Below are positions 33,931 to 44,510 of a stretch of 64,000 nucleotides of DNA, piece after piece (the stretch's first letter is position 1; every line of letters begins with the position of its first letter). The stretch comes from Tetraselmis striata (Eukaryota > Chlorophyta > Chlorodendrophyceae > Chlorodendrales > Chlorodendraceae): NCBI GenBank assembly GCA_006384855.1, contig VCJN01003098.1, forward strand, positions 62,001 through 126,000, written 5' to 3'. Made by a program: the position numbers and the translations under genes. The notes beneath the pieces were generated by a model that saw only the letters and a program-made list of their open reading frames with translations, did no database searches and was not told the DNA's origin.

Positions 33931-33989
33931 TGTACCGTGGGGTGTAACAGCAATAAGTCATGATCAGACTTGCTGGTAACAAAACAGTT

Positions 33990-35969
33990 TTCTGTCCTCA
34001 TACGTGACTGGTGGGACTTTGTGGCTTCTGGTTTATATTCCTTACCTTGCTGTTCAGCCAGCATGGTTTTGAGTTCCTAAGTGGTATCGACGTCATTAAT
34101 TGCCTGGGCTGAACGTTCCTCAACAGTATAGTCAGCCAGGTAGACATCAACATAATTACCACTCAGTGGGTCCCATAGGTTCAGTATCAGCCGGTGAACT
34201 GGGTGTGTGAAACAAATATGTTCCAGGCGGGTAGCTATTAATTTTCTTATATTTTGAAAGCAGCGGTTTCCAGGATTGTCCTAATTGTGAGGACCATCTG
34301 GGCATAACAATAATACCTCTTGTGTCAAAGGTGACTCTTGTCTTTGCATCTCAAAATGCTGCAAGATAGGCAGGGCTGTGTCATCATACACTGGAGTGAT
34401 GAACACAGTCTTACCTTTGATATCTTGTTGCAGAAATGTTTTTTCAGCACTGCAGTAATCTGAACAAACAGCATCATGTGCTGAGGCACATGCATCAAAG
34501 GTGACTGAACCATAGGCATAATTCAGTCTCTTGAATTCTGCTTGGTCAAACACAACGGAGTCAGTTGGACATGCATTTTGTTTTTCATATTTGTCAATTT
34601 CAGTGTCATTCTTTTGATTATTGTTTTTGGTACGCATTCTGCGCACTCGAGATCTCTTTTGCATGATAGTCAGTTTGGCATGCAGTTTAGCATGCATCCT
34701 TTTGTCTTTGACATTTTTGTCGACATTTTCTCTGCACCCTGTCTCGTCCTCGATGTCGGCAACGAGGTGTGAATGAGCACAGGAACACCCATGAGCTTCA
34801 TGCTCAGGTTGTGAGTCGGAGGGGTTCAGTGCCGCGGGAGCGCAATGCTCAACCATATCGACATCTGTATCCTCGATCTCATGCAGGGGCTGAGCGGTCA
34901 GTTTAGCAGTGCATGCATGTTTGCATGGACTCACATGCAATTTCTTTGCATGGACTTCATCTGAGTCGATTTTTCCGACTTGCGTGGCTAGCTTGTTAGC
35001 TGCCACTTTGGCTTTGAACTGTTTTTCGTCATGTTCAGACGCATGGCGGCATTCATAAATTGATTGGCCTTTTTTGTCGCATTTGGCGCACTCACCAGAG
35101 AAGCGACTCTTTTTTGGTGGGCGATTGACTCGGGCAGAGCTGGTTGATGCTCCGTTGTTGCGTGACCACGGGTTTGTGGAGGTCGGCATGTGGCAACGAC
35201 CTGAATACTCCTCGTAGCGACGCTTGTGTTTGTTGATGTTGGCCTGCCTCCTTAGGGCAATCTCGACAGCGAGGCGGTGCTCCTCGTCGGTAGCCGAGAG
35301 ATGTCTGAAAAGTACTTCATGAGTCGAGACAGCCTCGTTGGCGTGCTTAGCCATCTTTTGCACCTCGGCTCTCTCGTGCTTGGGAATCGCCTGCAAAATA
35401 CGATGCACTTGCAAGTACTCAGGCACAGCGAAAGGTTCATGCAGCAAAGCAAATGCAGCTTGTAGCTTGCGCTGCAAGTCGACACAACAATTAGCCATCT
35501 TGGGGTCGCTCGGCTTGATGCAGATGTTACGCGCATAGTCTCCGACGGTTGTCTGAATGCCGTTGGGGAAAGCGGCCTTGAAGAGAGCTTGTTTCCATTC
35601 TTGATAGTTGGCGAAGTGAGTCTGGACCTCGCAGCCCATAACAATGTGAACCTGAAGCTCATGTTTGTTGAGCACAAGTTGGTGGGTGTGAGCCGCGATA
35701 GAATCGGTCTTGAACTGGCGAACGAGCCATGCCTCCGTCTCAGGAACCCAAAGCTTGTTGCGGTCGGAAATCTCCTTGTCGACATTCTCCAGAAAGGCCT
35801 TGACAGCTGGGAAGTCGTGAACGTCGGCGAGCTTGTGAGAGATGTTCTAGGTTGGCGCCACAACGCGGGCTTCCAGCATCTTCTTCTCGACAATTTGACG
35901 CATAGACGTCTCGGCGGGTGGACCACCGGGAGGGTAACCGGCTTGACGGGCGCTCCGGTGCGATGCCAT
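33990..35969 (-). pseudogene. B1 gag fused to methyltransferase-like domain
   Basis: The start ATG at 35969 was chosen because the matching position in B2 (53277) begins the same MAS.. protein. An in-frame TAG at 35847-35849 replaces the CAG of B2. After it, one unbroken frame of over 460 codons (35675-34281) carries the capsid-like region, a zinc knuckle and, with no stop between them, the methyltransferase-like block (VTFDACASAHDAVCSDYC, DIKGKTVFITPVYDDTALP). The zinc knuckle reads CAKCDKKGQSIYEC, in which the His is Gln. This shows directly that gag and the methyltransferase-like domain form one polyprotein. The TPVY in place of (D/N)PPY suggests lost activity. Confidence 0.85.
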
Positions 35970-36108
35970 GGCGACACGCGACTCGGATAAAGGTTGAAGG
36001 GTACAGAATCGTTACCAAGGTTCGGCAGGACCAGCGAAATCGCGAGTGTATCGTCGTGCGTGCGACAGCATGTCGCGGTGGGTCGGCAGGTGGAGATGGA
36101 TCGTAACA

Positions 36109-36122
36109 GGAAGCCGAAACCA
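36109..36122 (-). other. B1 primer-binding site
   Basis: On the minus strand TGGTTTCGGCTTCC follows the 5' LTR. Its first nine bases equal the PBS of element A. Confidence 0.7.
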
Positions 36123-36123
36123 C

Positions 36124-36448
36124 TGAAAGTACTCGTGGCAGTACTTAGTGAAACTGGGCTCTTACTCGCAGCGTTTGGCGAATTGAGTTGGTTGCAGAAT
36201 GTAATCTCTTACAAGTTGCTGGTGGCATTGGATATTTATCCTATAGCGGTCCGACTCGGCACCGCGGACAGGCAGCTAGTATCATGATGATTAAGGAGTT
36301 GTAGCGCGTACTGTATGTTGCAAGGAATATTACCGGCGTCTGGTTGTGGAAGGACTAGTAAATGATACGCGTGCTGAATACTTGGCCATAATCTCGGCGT
36401 CACTGGTTTATGGTGGTATTAGGGTAGTGGTTAGGCGCAACCCTAATA
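36124..36448 (-). repeat. B1 5' LTR
   Basis: It is 325 bp, with several deletions relative to the 3' copy; its right edge CCCTAATA differs from the family CCCTAACA by one base. The TSD GCGTG (36449-36453) follows. Confidence 0.9.
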
Positions 36449-38292
36449 GCGTGGCCTCTGACAGGGGTGCTCCGCTTCCCCCATCCTATTGAATATGCCG
36501 ATTATTAACGATATATTCGATGGGGTGGAACATCTAGGGTGTGATGTAGCACGGTGCACCGATACGTTAGCGGCAAGGCAACCACTACGATGTAACTTAA
36601 TATGCGCGGACGACGTCGTTATTGGTATCACAAGCTCGTTCGATAGCCGCCGGCACGCCATTTTCCCCACTTCTCGCAATGCACGGATGGCCAATTTATG
36701 GGGTTTTGGGTTACTTATTAATTGCGGGGTGATGGCATTAGGCCGATATTCCGACGAGACCGCGTTATGCGAACAAGCTGCCCGATGGCAGCCTTGGGGG
36801 GGAGCGGGTACAGGTTGTAAATGAATATGGGTATTTGGGTTCGGTAATAAACTTTAAGTATGCGGCACTTAGTAGACGACCTCGTGAAGAAGGGTAAAGT
36901 GGTAAACGAGCCATTGAGACGCTCGATTCGGTATTCGTCAGTGGGCGAGACAGAATTCCTATTAATGTGCTTGTGTCTGTCTTTAAATCATGTATACTAC
37001 CGGTTATAACTTACGGGCGTGAAGTATGGGGTTTGGGGTATAGATAGAACTAGCGGCGCAAAGAAATTACCAACCGTACTCAATAAGTGCTTGCGGTGAA
37101 TTATTGGGTGGGTAGAAACTCCCAAGGGGTGGCCACTGCACGAATGACGCGGGAATTGGATATTGCGCCCATAATAAAGGCTACGGCCGCGGCATCACGG
37201 GCGGCTCGGGCGTTCCTGACAGCTGCCGAGTTGAATACAAGTATAATCCATTTAGTATATCAACCGAGTCGGGCGCGCCCTAACACCTGGACGTCGGGGA
37301 CTGTGAGGTGGTTAGATCGACGAGCTAGGGCGAATGTAGGACTAGCTGAGGGGCCGCACCTTCCACTTGAGTGGAGGTCACTAGCCGCGCGCGATGCCGC
37401 TAAACTGGGAAAGGCATCGATGTGGGCGCGCGGTACGAATCGTCGGCAGCGATAGCCCGTACTAAACCTGGGGTATATATGTCTAGGCGTCTTCTACGTC
37501 AAACCCGTTGCCGTAGAACGGTGCGGTGTCCCCGCGGGGGTTGTGGCTGCACATTAGGATACAATTACGCACCCGAGTATTTCACATTGCCTGCCGATTG
37601 GTCGTTTTCATGGTATGTCTGAGCGGTTCCTTGAACACTGCCATGGATGTGGCGGAAGTGAATATGAGACTATCGAACATATGTTGGTGGACGAGTGCTC
37701 GCGGTGGGTATCACGGTCATAATTTGGGGTTGTAAGTTCCGGAGTTCAGGGATTTTATTAGTAGCCAGCTTTCTGCGCCAACTGCACCTGGGCGAGGACT
37801 TATAGTCTTTATTTTAGCCTCCTTTTATTTTGGGCGCGGTCCCCCCTCCCTTCACGGCGCCCTGGATTTTACCGGAAAACATTTAATGGGAAAATTTCGT
37901 TCCGCTATAACGTCGGGCCCTCCGGCCTGGATTGCCTGTTTGCATGGCGCAAATGTATCGCACTCCCGAAATGCTTTGCTCCGCGGGATGGGGCTTGCCC
38001 CATTTGCATTACTCGAATGGGCCGATGACGCCTCAACGGTAGGGCGCGCCTTTTAGTGGTTAGTGCCGGGTATTTGGATTGGAAATTGGAAATTGGAAAA
38101 AATAGCATTGGAAATTCCGTCACGGGCCTTTAGTTATTCTTGCAGAATGCTCCGGCAATTTGCTTGTTGACTGTAACAGTACCTCTCCTACCTAGGGCTT
38201 TCCGTAGCTGGATCGCGGCCCAAACGGCCGTCGTATCGAGACGCTGCAAGGGTTTCACTGTTGCCATTTCCTGTCCCAGGGACGGAAAAAAA
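36449..38292 (+). pseudogene. LINE 3' half: rest of RT, C-terminal zinc knuckle, 3' UTR and A-tail (copy B)
   Basis: This continues the LINE interrupted at 24167. RT motifs include MPIINDIFDGVEHLG and the catalytic box as CADDVVIGI (normally YADD). A thumb/connection region with VGRNSQGVATARMTREL follows. The C-terminal CCHC knuckle is at about 37640-37700 (CHGCGG..., IEHMLVDEC). The 3' UTR matches copies A, C and D and ends in A7 (about 38286-38292). Many stops show it is dead. Its A-tail lies only about 300 bp upstream of the start codon at 38600. Confidence 0.85.
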
Positions 38293-38599
38293 CTACGACC
38301 TGTCCCCGCCTCACTTCTTGCGAGCCGCTCTCGTCGCGCGTTCCGGAGGCGCAGCTCCGACACCAATAACCTCGTCCATTATCAGCGGCGTACGGCGGCA
38401 GTGCCCAAGGCTCCACAGCACAGCTTCAGCCGCCGACCCCGGGCAAATCCGGTTAGTTCCCTACTAGCGGCGAGATTTTCAGGTATTCTGAAGGCTCAGG
38501 GCTCTTGCGCCTCCCGGCCCCAACGCCGGCGCGCTTGGGTTAGGCTGCCCTCTGACTCGCGCCGCCGGCCGCTTCCGGCGGCTCCCGGTTGGTGGTACG

Positions 38600-41573
38600 A
38601 TGGCGGCCTTGATGGCTGTCACGGCAGTGGCGCTGCCGCTGCCTAAGGGCAGGGCTGGGCGAGTGAGGTGCAGGGTGAGGGCTCAGCCACAGCTTCCCCG
38701 CCTCATAGCGGCCGCGCCGTGCGAGGGCTGGGCTCGGCCGCGCTATCTGCAGCAGTCCCGGCGGAAGATGCCGTCGAGCGCGCCGCGCGCGCGTTACGAC
38801 GACTATGATGACGACGACGACGAGGACGGCTTCGATGCCGTCGACGACGACGACGAGGACGGGGATTTCTACGATGACGGAGAAGATGATGACGAGGACG
38901 AGGAAGAGCTGGAGGCCTGGGAGCGGGCGGCGGCGGCGGAGGAGGTGGTGTACGACGAGGAGGAGCTGGAGGAGCTGAAGGCGGCGGAGGCGGAGCGCGA
39001 GGCGGACGCCCTGTTCGATTACGAGACAAGGGAGGCGGGCGGCGAGGATGAGCTGCGATTCGCGAGCGAGGAGGATCGCGAGCTCGCGGAGAATAGGCGT
39101 CGGCTGGCCAAACGCGGCATCCGCGTCATGGGGTGCGCGCCCCGCCCCACCCCGCCCCGCACCGCGCCCGGGCGGCCCCAAATCCGCCGCCGCATCGGCT
39201 ATGCTGTGGGCGCTGTCCTAATTCCGGCTGGGTCGCTGAGAACGCCACTGCTGGGTGGCTAAGAAATTTCGCCGTTTATACCGGTGAATCTACTCTGAAA
39301 AGAATACCTCGCTCATAGTTCCAGAGCCAACCTCAGTGTGACAGCGTGGGCACTCGGTGTCAATGACAGGGCGTAGTCCTGGCTCATTTTTCCGGCGCCA
39401 ACGAACGGCGCGGGCAAGCAAGTGACTATCCGCAGTAGACACTTTTGGCGGATGGAGTGTTCGAATGGGGTCATCTCCATGTACGTGGAGCAAAGGCGAC
39501 TTGCAACGCCGCATGTAGAGGGTGTCTTTCGGTTTGTGCTGGGGGCTGTCAACGCACCAAGAGGCGGTACATGCCATTCACCCCGGTACAGGCCTTTGGT
39601 ACATTGTCAATGCGAGATCGATGCCACGTCCACTTACTGCAGCTCAGCCGTCATGGGCGAGGATTCGTGGAGCTGGTTGGGGTAGAGAGGGGAGGGGCGG
39701 CCTGCATTAGCCACGCGTGAAGTCCCGCACCGTTTGCAGTGGGTGTCTTTGTCGCTGCTGACTGGGCATCAGGCGGCTACTTCTCAGCAGAGCTGCTGGC
39801 GGATTAGCGCGTTAGCAGTGACATCCAACAGAGCTCTTTTGGCATCCCGCGTCTCCCTGACACCCCCCCTTTTCCTCACCTTCTCTCCCACTGCCTCTCC
39901 CTCCTCTGCCCAGCTACGATCGCGATCCCCGCATGCGCATCATGACGGAGACAGGCGAACGCTGGGACTCAGACGGCACCGACCGGCTGAAGTTTGCGTG
40001 GGAGAAGGTGAACTACGAGGTTCCGGAGGTGCACGACACGCCGGAGATGAAGGCGGCTACAGAGGCGGCGCAGCTGGAGATGCGCGCCCGCAACGGCGAT
40101 CCTGACGCGCTGCCGCCCATGGACCCGGAGCTGAAGGAGATGTGGAAGGACCTGGTGGAGGGCGACAAGATGGGCCACGTGTACGGCGACACTGGGGAGT
40201 CGTGGGCGGCGCTGGAGAAGTATTACTACGGCAAGGCGCGCGACCGAGTGGCGCGGATGGAGGCGCACGTGGCGCGCTCCATCGAGCTGGGCCTTGTGCT
40301 GGACCGCAAGAAGCGGCTCACCATGACGGACGAGGAGGTCAAGGAGTTTGAGGACGGGATCGAGGGGCGGCTGGAGGAGCACAAGGAGGAGGTGGCCAAG
40401 CTGCAGGAGGAGTTTGACGTGCTGTTAGAGGAGTTTGAGGAGTGGGAGGACGATGAGGATGAGGACGAGTGGGACCTGGAGCCGCAGGACGAGGACGATC
40501 TCTCGCCCCCAAAGCTCACCATCCACAGCACCATCACCCGCTGGAACAAGCTCGAGCCGTACGTGCGGGCCGCGTTCCCTGACGAACCACAGGTAGGCCC
40601 CGCAGTCTTGGTCACCACTCCGCCATCCATGCCATCCGGTTCAAACTATGCCACGGGCAAGCCCCCCCCCCCCCCCCCCCCCCCCTCCCCAGGAGATACT
40701 TTGCCTTACGCTCACCGTGTGATCCGCCCAACCTGACGCATCCCACTTCCATCCACTGTCTCTCCCGCCGCGGGCGATGCAGGCCTCATGGAACGTGATG
40801 ACAGACACCTACCACAACGCGGAGGAGCGGCTGCGCTGGGTGGATCCGCCCGTGGCGGAGCCAATCCCGGAGTTTGAGGAGGTGAAGCTGGACACGTGGG
40901 AGATGCGCTGCCGCTACGAGCACCTCAAGGCCAAGGTGCGCCGGCCTGGGCAAGAGCTGACCCTTATCCCACAGTGAGGGGGTGAAAAGGAAGGGAGGCG
41001 GGGGGGGGGGAGGAGATGACCAAGTCGTGATGCGGAAGTCTGGGGGATGCGGGGGAATCCACTGTATGATGTGTTTGATAGTTAAACAAAAACATGCTTT
41101 AACCATACTGCTCCTTTACTTCTAGCCATGCCTTTTCAATGTTAGCTGATGGAAAATGTGATGGCGTCATCAGCAAAATACCAGGTTCTAGGGCCTTTGG
41201 TGACCTCTGCATCATTCACCCGCTTTCTACGATTGGGGCGCACGATGCGTCACGCGGGGAGGGTGCGTCGCTGCAGAACCTTGCTATCATGCGGGACATG
41301 TTGCACCCTCTTGCCGACGTGGTCATCTCACACTCATCATAGCTTAGGCTTCGGTATCTCCTGCACAGAGTTTGTTGTCTGTGCACGTTCAGTCGCGGGC
41401 CACCCGCCCGTGAGGTCATCAAGCCTGTTATTTAGGAATTGTTCGCAACCGTCACAGTGGACGGGCTGTCCCCTGTTTTGATAGGGTCCCGTTAGAATGT
41501 GTAGGCTAAAAATCTGATCCCCTGCAAATGAAGGTGTTAAAGCCTCAACCTCCAACTCTAGTACATAAACCCA

Positions 41574-41611
<38 letters not shown>

Positions 41612-42710
41612 ACGCCCGCAGGCGCTGCGGCGTGAGGCGTACTGGAAAGACTTTGAGGAGCGCGTGGGCAAACAGGCCCGGCTGGAGCTGGACTGCACGC
41701 ACCACAACGACACGCGGCTGCGGCCCAAGGACCACGAGCCGCGCCGGTGGACGCACGAGGAGATCATGGCCGTCATCACGGAGAACGGCATGAACGCCGA
41801 CCCGGAGCAGGTGCGCGGCGGGAATTCCATCTGAGGGAGTTGGGCACATGTCAATGGGGAAGGAGTGGGGTTGGGGCGGGGCTGCGGGATGGCCGTCCCA
41901 TTCACATTGAGGCAACAAGCTCGGTTGCCCCTTAATCTTGAAAGAGCACCACAAGCCAGCCGTCTCACTGCCCGACTTCACGAGCCCACATAGTGTCAGT
42001 TCGGCCCCTTGCACGTCCTTTGAAGGCCAAGTCCCTAATCCCAAGACATAGTCTCGCCTTCCATGCTGGGAGGGATTGTGCTTGTCAGTCGAAGGATACC
42101 AACATGGGAGGGGCTCTGGCGTGGATGTATGGGAGCTTCGTCGTCCCGGGAGGGGATGGTCATGCAGGATGATGGTAAAGGTGATGAGGTGGGGTGAGAT
42201 TGGGTGAGCTGACGGCGCCTTGGCGTGGTTGGGGCGCTCAGGCCATGCGAGACAGCATGACCATCATCGACCCGCTGGAGCCGCTGGACCACGTGTTTGA
42301 CATGGGCGTGCAGTACGTGCCGTCCATGGAGGAGTCCATCGCGGAGCTGGGGCTCATGGTGCCAGACTTTGCGGAGAGAAACTACAACTTCGGCATGGTG
42401 AACGCCGCGGCCTTGCCGGACAGCCATGCGCATCGGCTGAGCTCGTGTGCCATCACCTGGCCGAAACTGTCGGGCTGCCGCTGATGGCGGAGACTGCCTG
42501 GTGGTGCAGGAGGAGCAGGATGTGGACGACGTGTGGGGCATGGACGAGGACGAGGTGGGCGAATGGTTAGACGAGGACGGGGAGAAGGAGGAGGAGGAGG
42601 AGGAGGAGGAGCTGGACATGGAGATCGACATGTACGAGGAAGTGGAGGACCAGCTGGGCGGCAGCTCAGGCAGCAAGGGGACCAAGAAAACGGGCCGCAA
42701 GCGGCGCTGA
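38600..42710 (+). CDS. Acidic, probably plastid-targeted protein of unknown function (6 exons, 636 aa)
   Basis: The exons are 38600-39132, 39914-40592, 40783-40935, 41622-41810, 42242-42397 and 42510-42710. All introns are GT-AG and all phases agree, giving 636 codons plus TGA. The first ~55 residues are rich in Ala, Arg, Leu and Pro with almost no acids, as in chloroplast transit peptides. Residues ~65-105 are almost all Asp/Glu, a coiled-coil-like Glu/Lys stretch lies near 290-350, and the C-terminus is again acidic then basic (KKTGRKRR). There is no membrane segment or catalytic motif. Conserved-looking blocks include ESWAALEKYYYGKARDRV and TIIDPLEPLDHVFDMG. A plastid nucleoid or transcription role would fit the charge pattern but is only a guess. 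Intron 2 holds a 24-nt poly(C), intron 3 a (TG)15. Confidence 0.8.
40662..40685. repeat. 24-nt poly(C) run in intron 2 of the acidic gene
   Basis: It lies about 100 bp before the acceptor at 40782. Confidence 0.9.
41581..41610. repeat. (TG)15 microsatellite abutting a splice acceptor
   Basis: Thirty bases of pure TG lie 11 bases before the acceptor AG (41620-41621) of exon 4 in the acidic gene, in the position of a polypyrimidine tract. Confidence 0.95.
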
Positions 42711-42805
42711 GAGCCGCCCTCGCTGGGGCCTGCCTCGCAGCGAGCTGATTGAGGCAGAGCAGGGAGGGCTGAAATTCGTCGAGGTGTCTAGGCTACGTTG
42801 CTGCA

Positions 42806-43091
42806 GCTTCCGGCTGGCGATGCAAGTGGGAACCGCCGAATACCGATTTTTTAAACCACTCGGAAAGCGGCACTTCGGCACCTTGGACCGGTATTTCAGC
42901 AACAAGGGCCTTTGAAATACCGAGAGCGCTGCCAGCAGGTGTTGGCCTTGTGTGACGATGTCCGTAGATCTAGCAGGATTGGCTTGTGTGGAAGAACTGT
43001 TGACTTGATGCAGCGCCGCCGCTTTCGCTGCAGGTATCGATTTGGTTGCTGCAAGAGAGCAGGTACTGGTACCGTACAAGTGCCAGTGATA
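42806..43091. repeat. Dispersed repeat, copy 1 (second copy 54911-55185)
   Basis: It starts GCTTCCGGCTGGCGATGCAA and ends near AAGTGCCAGTGATA. The two copies share long blocks such as AAACCACTCGGAAAGCGGCA and TGATGCAGCGCCGCCGCT, with small indels. There are no inverted termini and no coding. Copy 1 lies 95 bp downstream of the acidic gene's stop and may include its 3' UTR. Confidence 0.85.
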
Positions 43092-43112
43092 ATACCTAAT
43101 ACCTTGAATGAT

Positions 43113-43344
43113 TACATCCCTTGTCCGCTCGGTAGAGCGGTCGTCTCGTGTGCGAGAGGTACCGGGTTCGATTCCTGGCCGATGTATTTCGGCAATATCG
43201 GCTGATGCATTAGCCCTTCGGGGTTCGAATGAGGCAATGGTCTATGGGCTATGCCAGACCTACGACTGCAGTTGGCGCACGAGGTCAAGTGCTGGGGCGG
43301 CTTCGGCCGATGTCCCGGGGCGAACTTTACTTTACTTTTACCTG
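43113..43344 (+). mobile_element. tRNA-derived SINE candidate
   Basis: A 72-nt tRNA-like head (43114-43185) has 5' ACATCCC and 3' CCGATGT acceptor arms (5 of 7 pairs), a D-arm-like GCTCGGTAGAGC (A-box region), and a perfect T-arm CCGGG-TTCGATT-CCTGG holding a consensus B box (GGTTCGATTCC, 43165-43175). The anticodon arm is degenerate, so a functional tRNA is unlikely. About 155 bp of unrelated body follow, ending in TTTACTTTACTTTTACC. GAATGAT flanks both sides (43106-43112, 43345-43351) as a possible TSD. Confidence 0.55.
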
Positions 43345-43536
43345 GAATGATACCATTCACTTAATATTTGTGTTATGTTTCAATTCTAATCGTTCACTTT
43401 TCATATGTCGCGTCGCGTCGCGTCTCGATTCTACGTACATTATGGCGACTTCCGTGGTGGATAAATAGACCGCCAGCCATTCTGCCGTTATGCCAAACCG
43501 CGACCATTCGACCCTTCTTCAATTGTTCCGCCGTCA

Positions 43537-44492
43537 ATGGATCCACAAATGACCAAGGGGACACCCAAGTCGCGCGAAAGGAGGGCGGCGCGAAAACCTG
43601 CTCCTGCTCCTGCTCCTGCTCCTTCTCCAGTTTCTTCTCCTTCTCCTACGCCTTCTCCAGTTTCTGATCGTCATGCTCCTTCTCCGGTTTCTGCTCCTGC
43701 TCCTGCACCTCCGTTGACGGCGGCTCATCATAGCCTCCGTCGTAAGGTTCTTCGGGTGAGGGTGGAGGAGTGGAACGCCTCGCACCCGGACCTAGCGATG
43801 AAGATGGTACCGTTCACGAGGAACGTTTTCGAGAGCGGTAGGTTCAAGTTCAAGGTTTCCTACATAAGCGGTCTGGTGCTGGATAAGAACGGCGACATCC
43901 TGAAGCCGTACTTCGAGGGAACGGATAACGACGTGATCTTTATCATGCACTACGGTTTCATCACGACGTGTAAGCTGGAGGACGTTTTGCGGGCGTTCGA
44001 CCGGAGGCGGGTGGTGAACGAGGCGATTCTCTCCAACGAGATCGTTCTCGGTAAGAAGGGGATGGAACTCGCGTGCGAGCAGCTCCCTTACGCGAAGTTT
44101 GGATCGGAGCCGAGGAACCCTGAAACCTTGGGGCCCAGAAGAGGGGATACGTTTCGGACGAGGAGACGATCGCGTGTAAGGATACGAAGGTGGCGGTGCT
44201 AAGGTTTTACGTTAAGGACATCTTCTCCGAGCCGGAGTTCGTGGTCGTGAGGGGCGTCTACCGGACGATAACCATCGTTCCGGCGCTGGATCGGACGATA
44301 TCTGCCACGGCGTTCCTGGACGGGTGTTGCATTTGCGGCGAAGAGTCTCTCTCCATGAAGTGTCCCTATGAGTGTGCGAAACACAGCCTTTGCGCGGACT
44401 GTCATAACAAATTGCCTAAGCGAACGGGCGTCTGTCCTTTGTGCCGGTCGCCCCGGATGGACTCACACTCGTCCAAGCCGTTGGACGTGTAG
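43537..44492 (+). CDS. RING-finger protein with one frameshift, apparently intronless
   Basis: The frame from ATG 43537 gives a basic start and a Pro/Ala/Ser-rich linker (PAPAPAPSPVSSPSPTPSP). A well-mixed domain of about 140 residues with no recognised fold follows (for example VSYISGLVLDKNGDILKPYF). Near 44125-44135 (CTTGGGGCCC) the coherent frame shifts by one base and continues to TAG 44490-44492. The tail is a canonical C3HC4 RING: CCIC, then CAKHSLCADC, then CPLC. RING domains usually act as E3 ubiquitin ligases. The slip in a GGGG run could be a sequencing error or a real lesion. GC content and the lack of introns differ from the two spliced host genes, so a retrogene or viral origin is possible. 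Confidence 0.65.
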
Positions 44493-44505
44493 TTCGATTT
44501 TGGAA

Positions 44506-44510
44506 TGTAA
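44506..44510 (+). promoter_or_regulatory. Poly(A) signal TGTAA of the RING gene
   Basis: TGTAA, the chlorophyte polyadenylation signal, lies 14 bases after the stop codon and is followed by an A-rich stretch. Confidence 0.6.

Larger units (their letters stand above)
27600..33937. mobile_element. 6.3-kb foreign insert inside B1, possible TIR element
   Basis: B2 has only about 50 bp between protease and the methyltransferase-like region, whereas B1 has 6.3 kb. The insert edges carry related sequences. Left is GGGGGGTGCAAATTTGAGTC (about 27631-27650). At right, GGGCACATTTTTGAGTCCAG (about 33879) is followed by its own inverted copy ending AATGTGCCC (about 33930). Flanking direct repeats resemble GTGGSGTNTAA on both sides. 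The inside holds a gag-like start, a methyltransferase-like tandem array, a 30-bp minisatellite, a roughly 185-bp satellite and a 247-bp duplication. No transposase or RT was seen. A large non-autonomous transposon is my best guess. Confidence 0.55.
24168..36448 (-). mobile_element. Ty3/gypsy chromovirus-like element B1 with 6.3-kb insert
   Basis: A minus-strand element is bounded by LTRs with TG...CA-type ends and a perfect 5-bp TSD (GCGTG). From right to left: 5' LTR, PBS, gag fused to a methyltransferase-like domain, a foreign insert (about 33937-27600), protease, truncated RT, RNase H, integrase, chromodomain, polypurine tract, 3' LTR. Relative to B2 it lacks about 610 bp of RT (B2 49575-50200), including YLDD, so it cannot reverse-transcribe on its own. 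It splits a LINE. Confidence 0.92.

Noticed and set aside
38140-38599. Open frame reading into the acidic gene's first exon region
   Set aside because: It overlaps the LINE 3' UTR and is in a different frame from the start at 38600. Splice phases support only the frame of 38600.
40936-40973. Extension of acidic-gene exon 3 to a donor at 40974
   Set aside because: That donor leaves phase 2 and forces exon 4 into an incoherent frame. The donor at 40936 (AAG|GTGCGC) keeps phase 0.
43114-43185. Functional tRNA gene
   Set aside because: The T-arm is perfect but the acceptor has two mismatches, the anticodon arm is poor and the D-loop is too short. A SINE head or pseudo-tRNA fits better.
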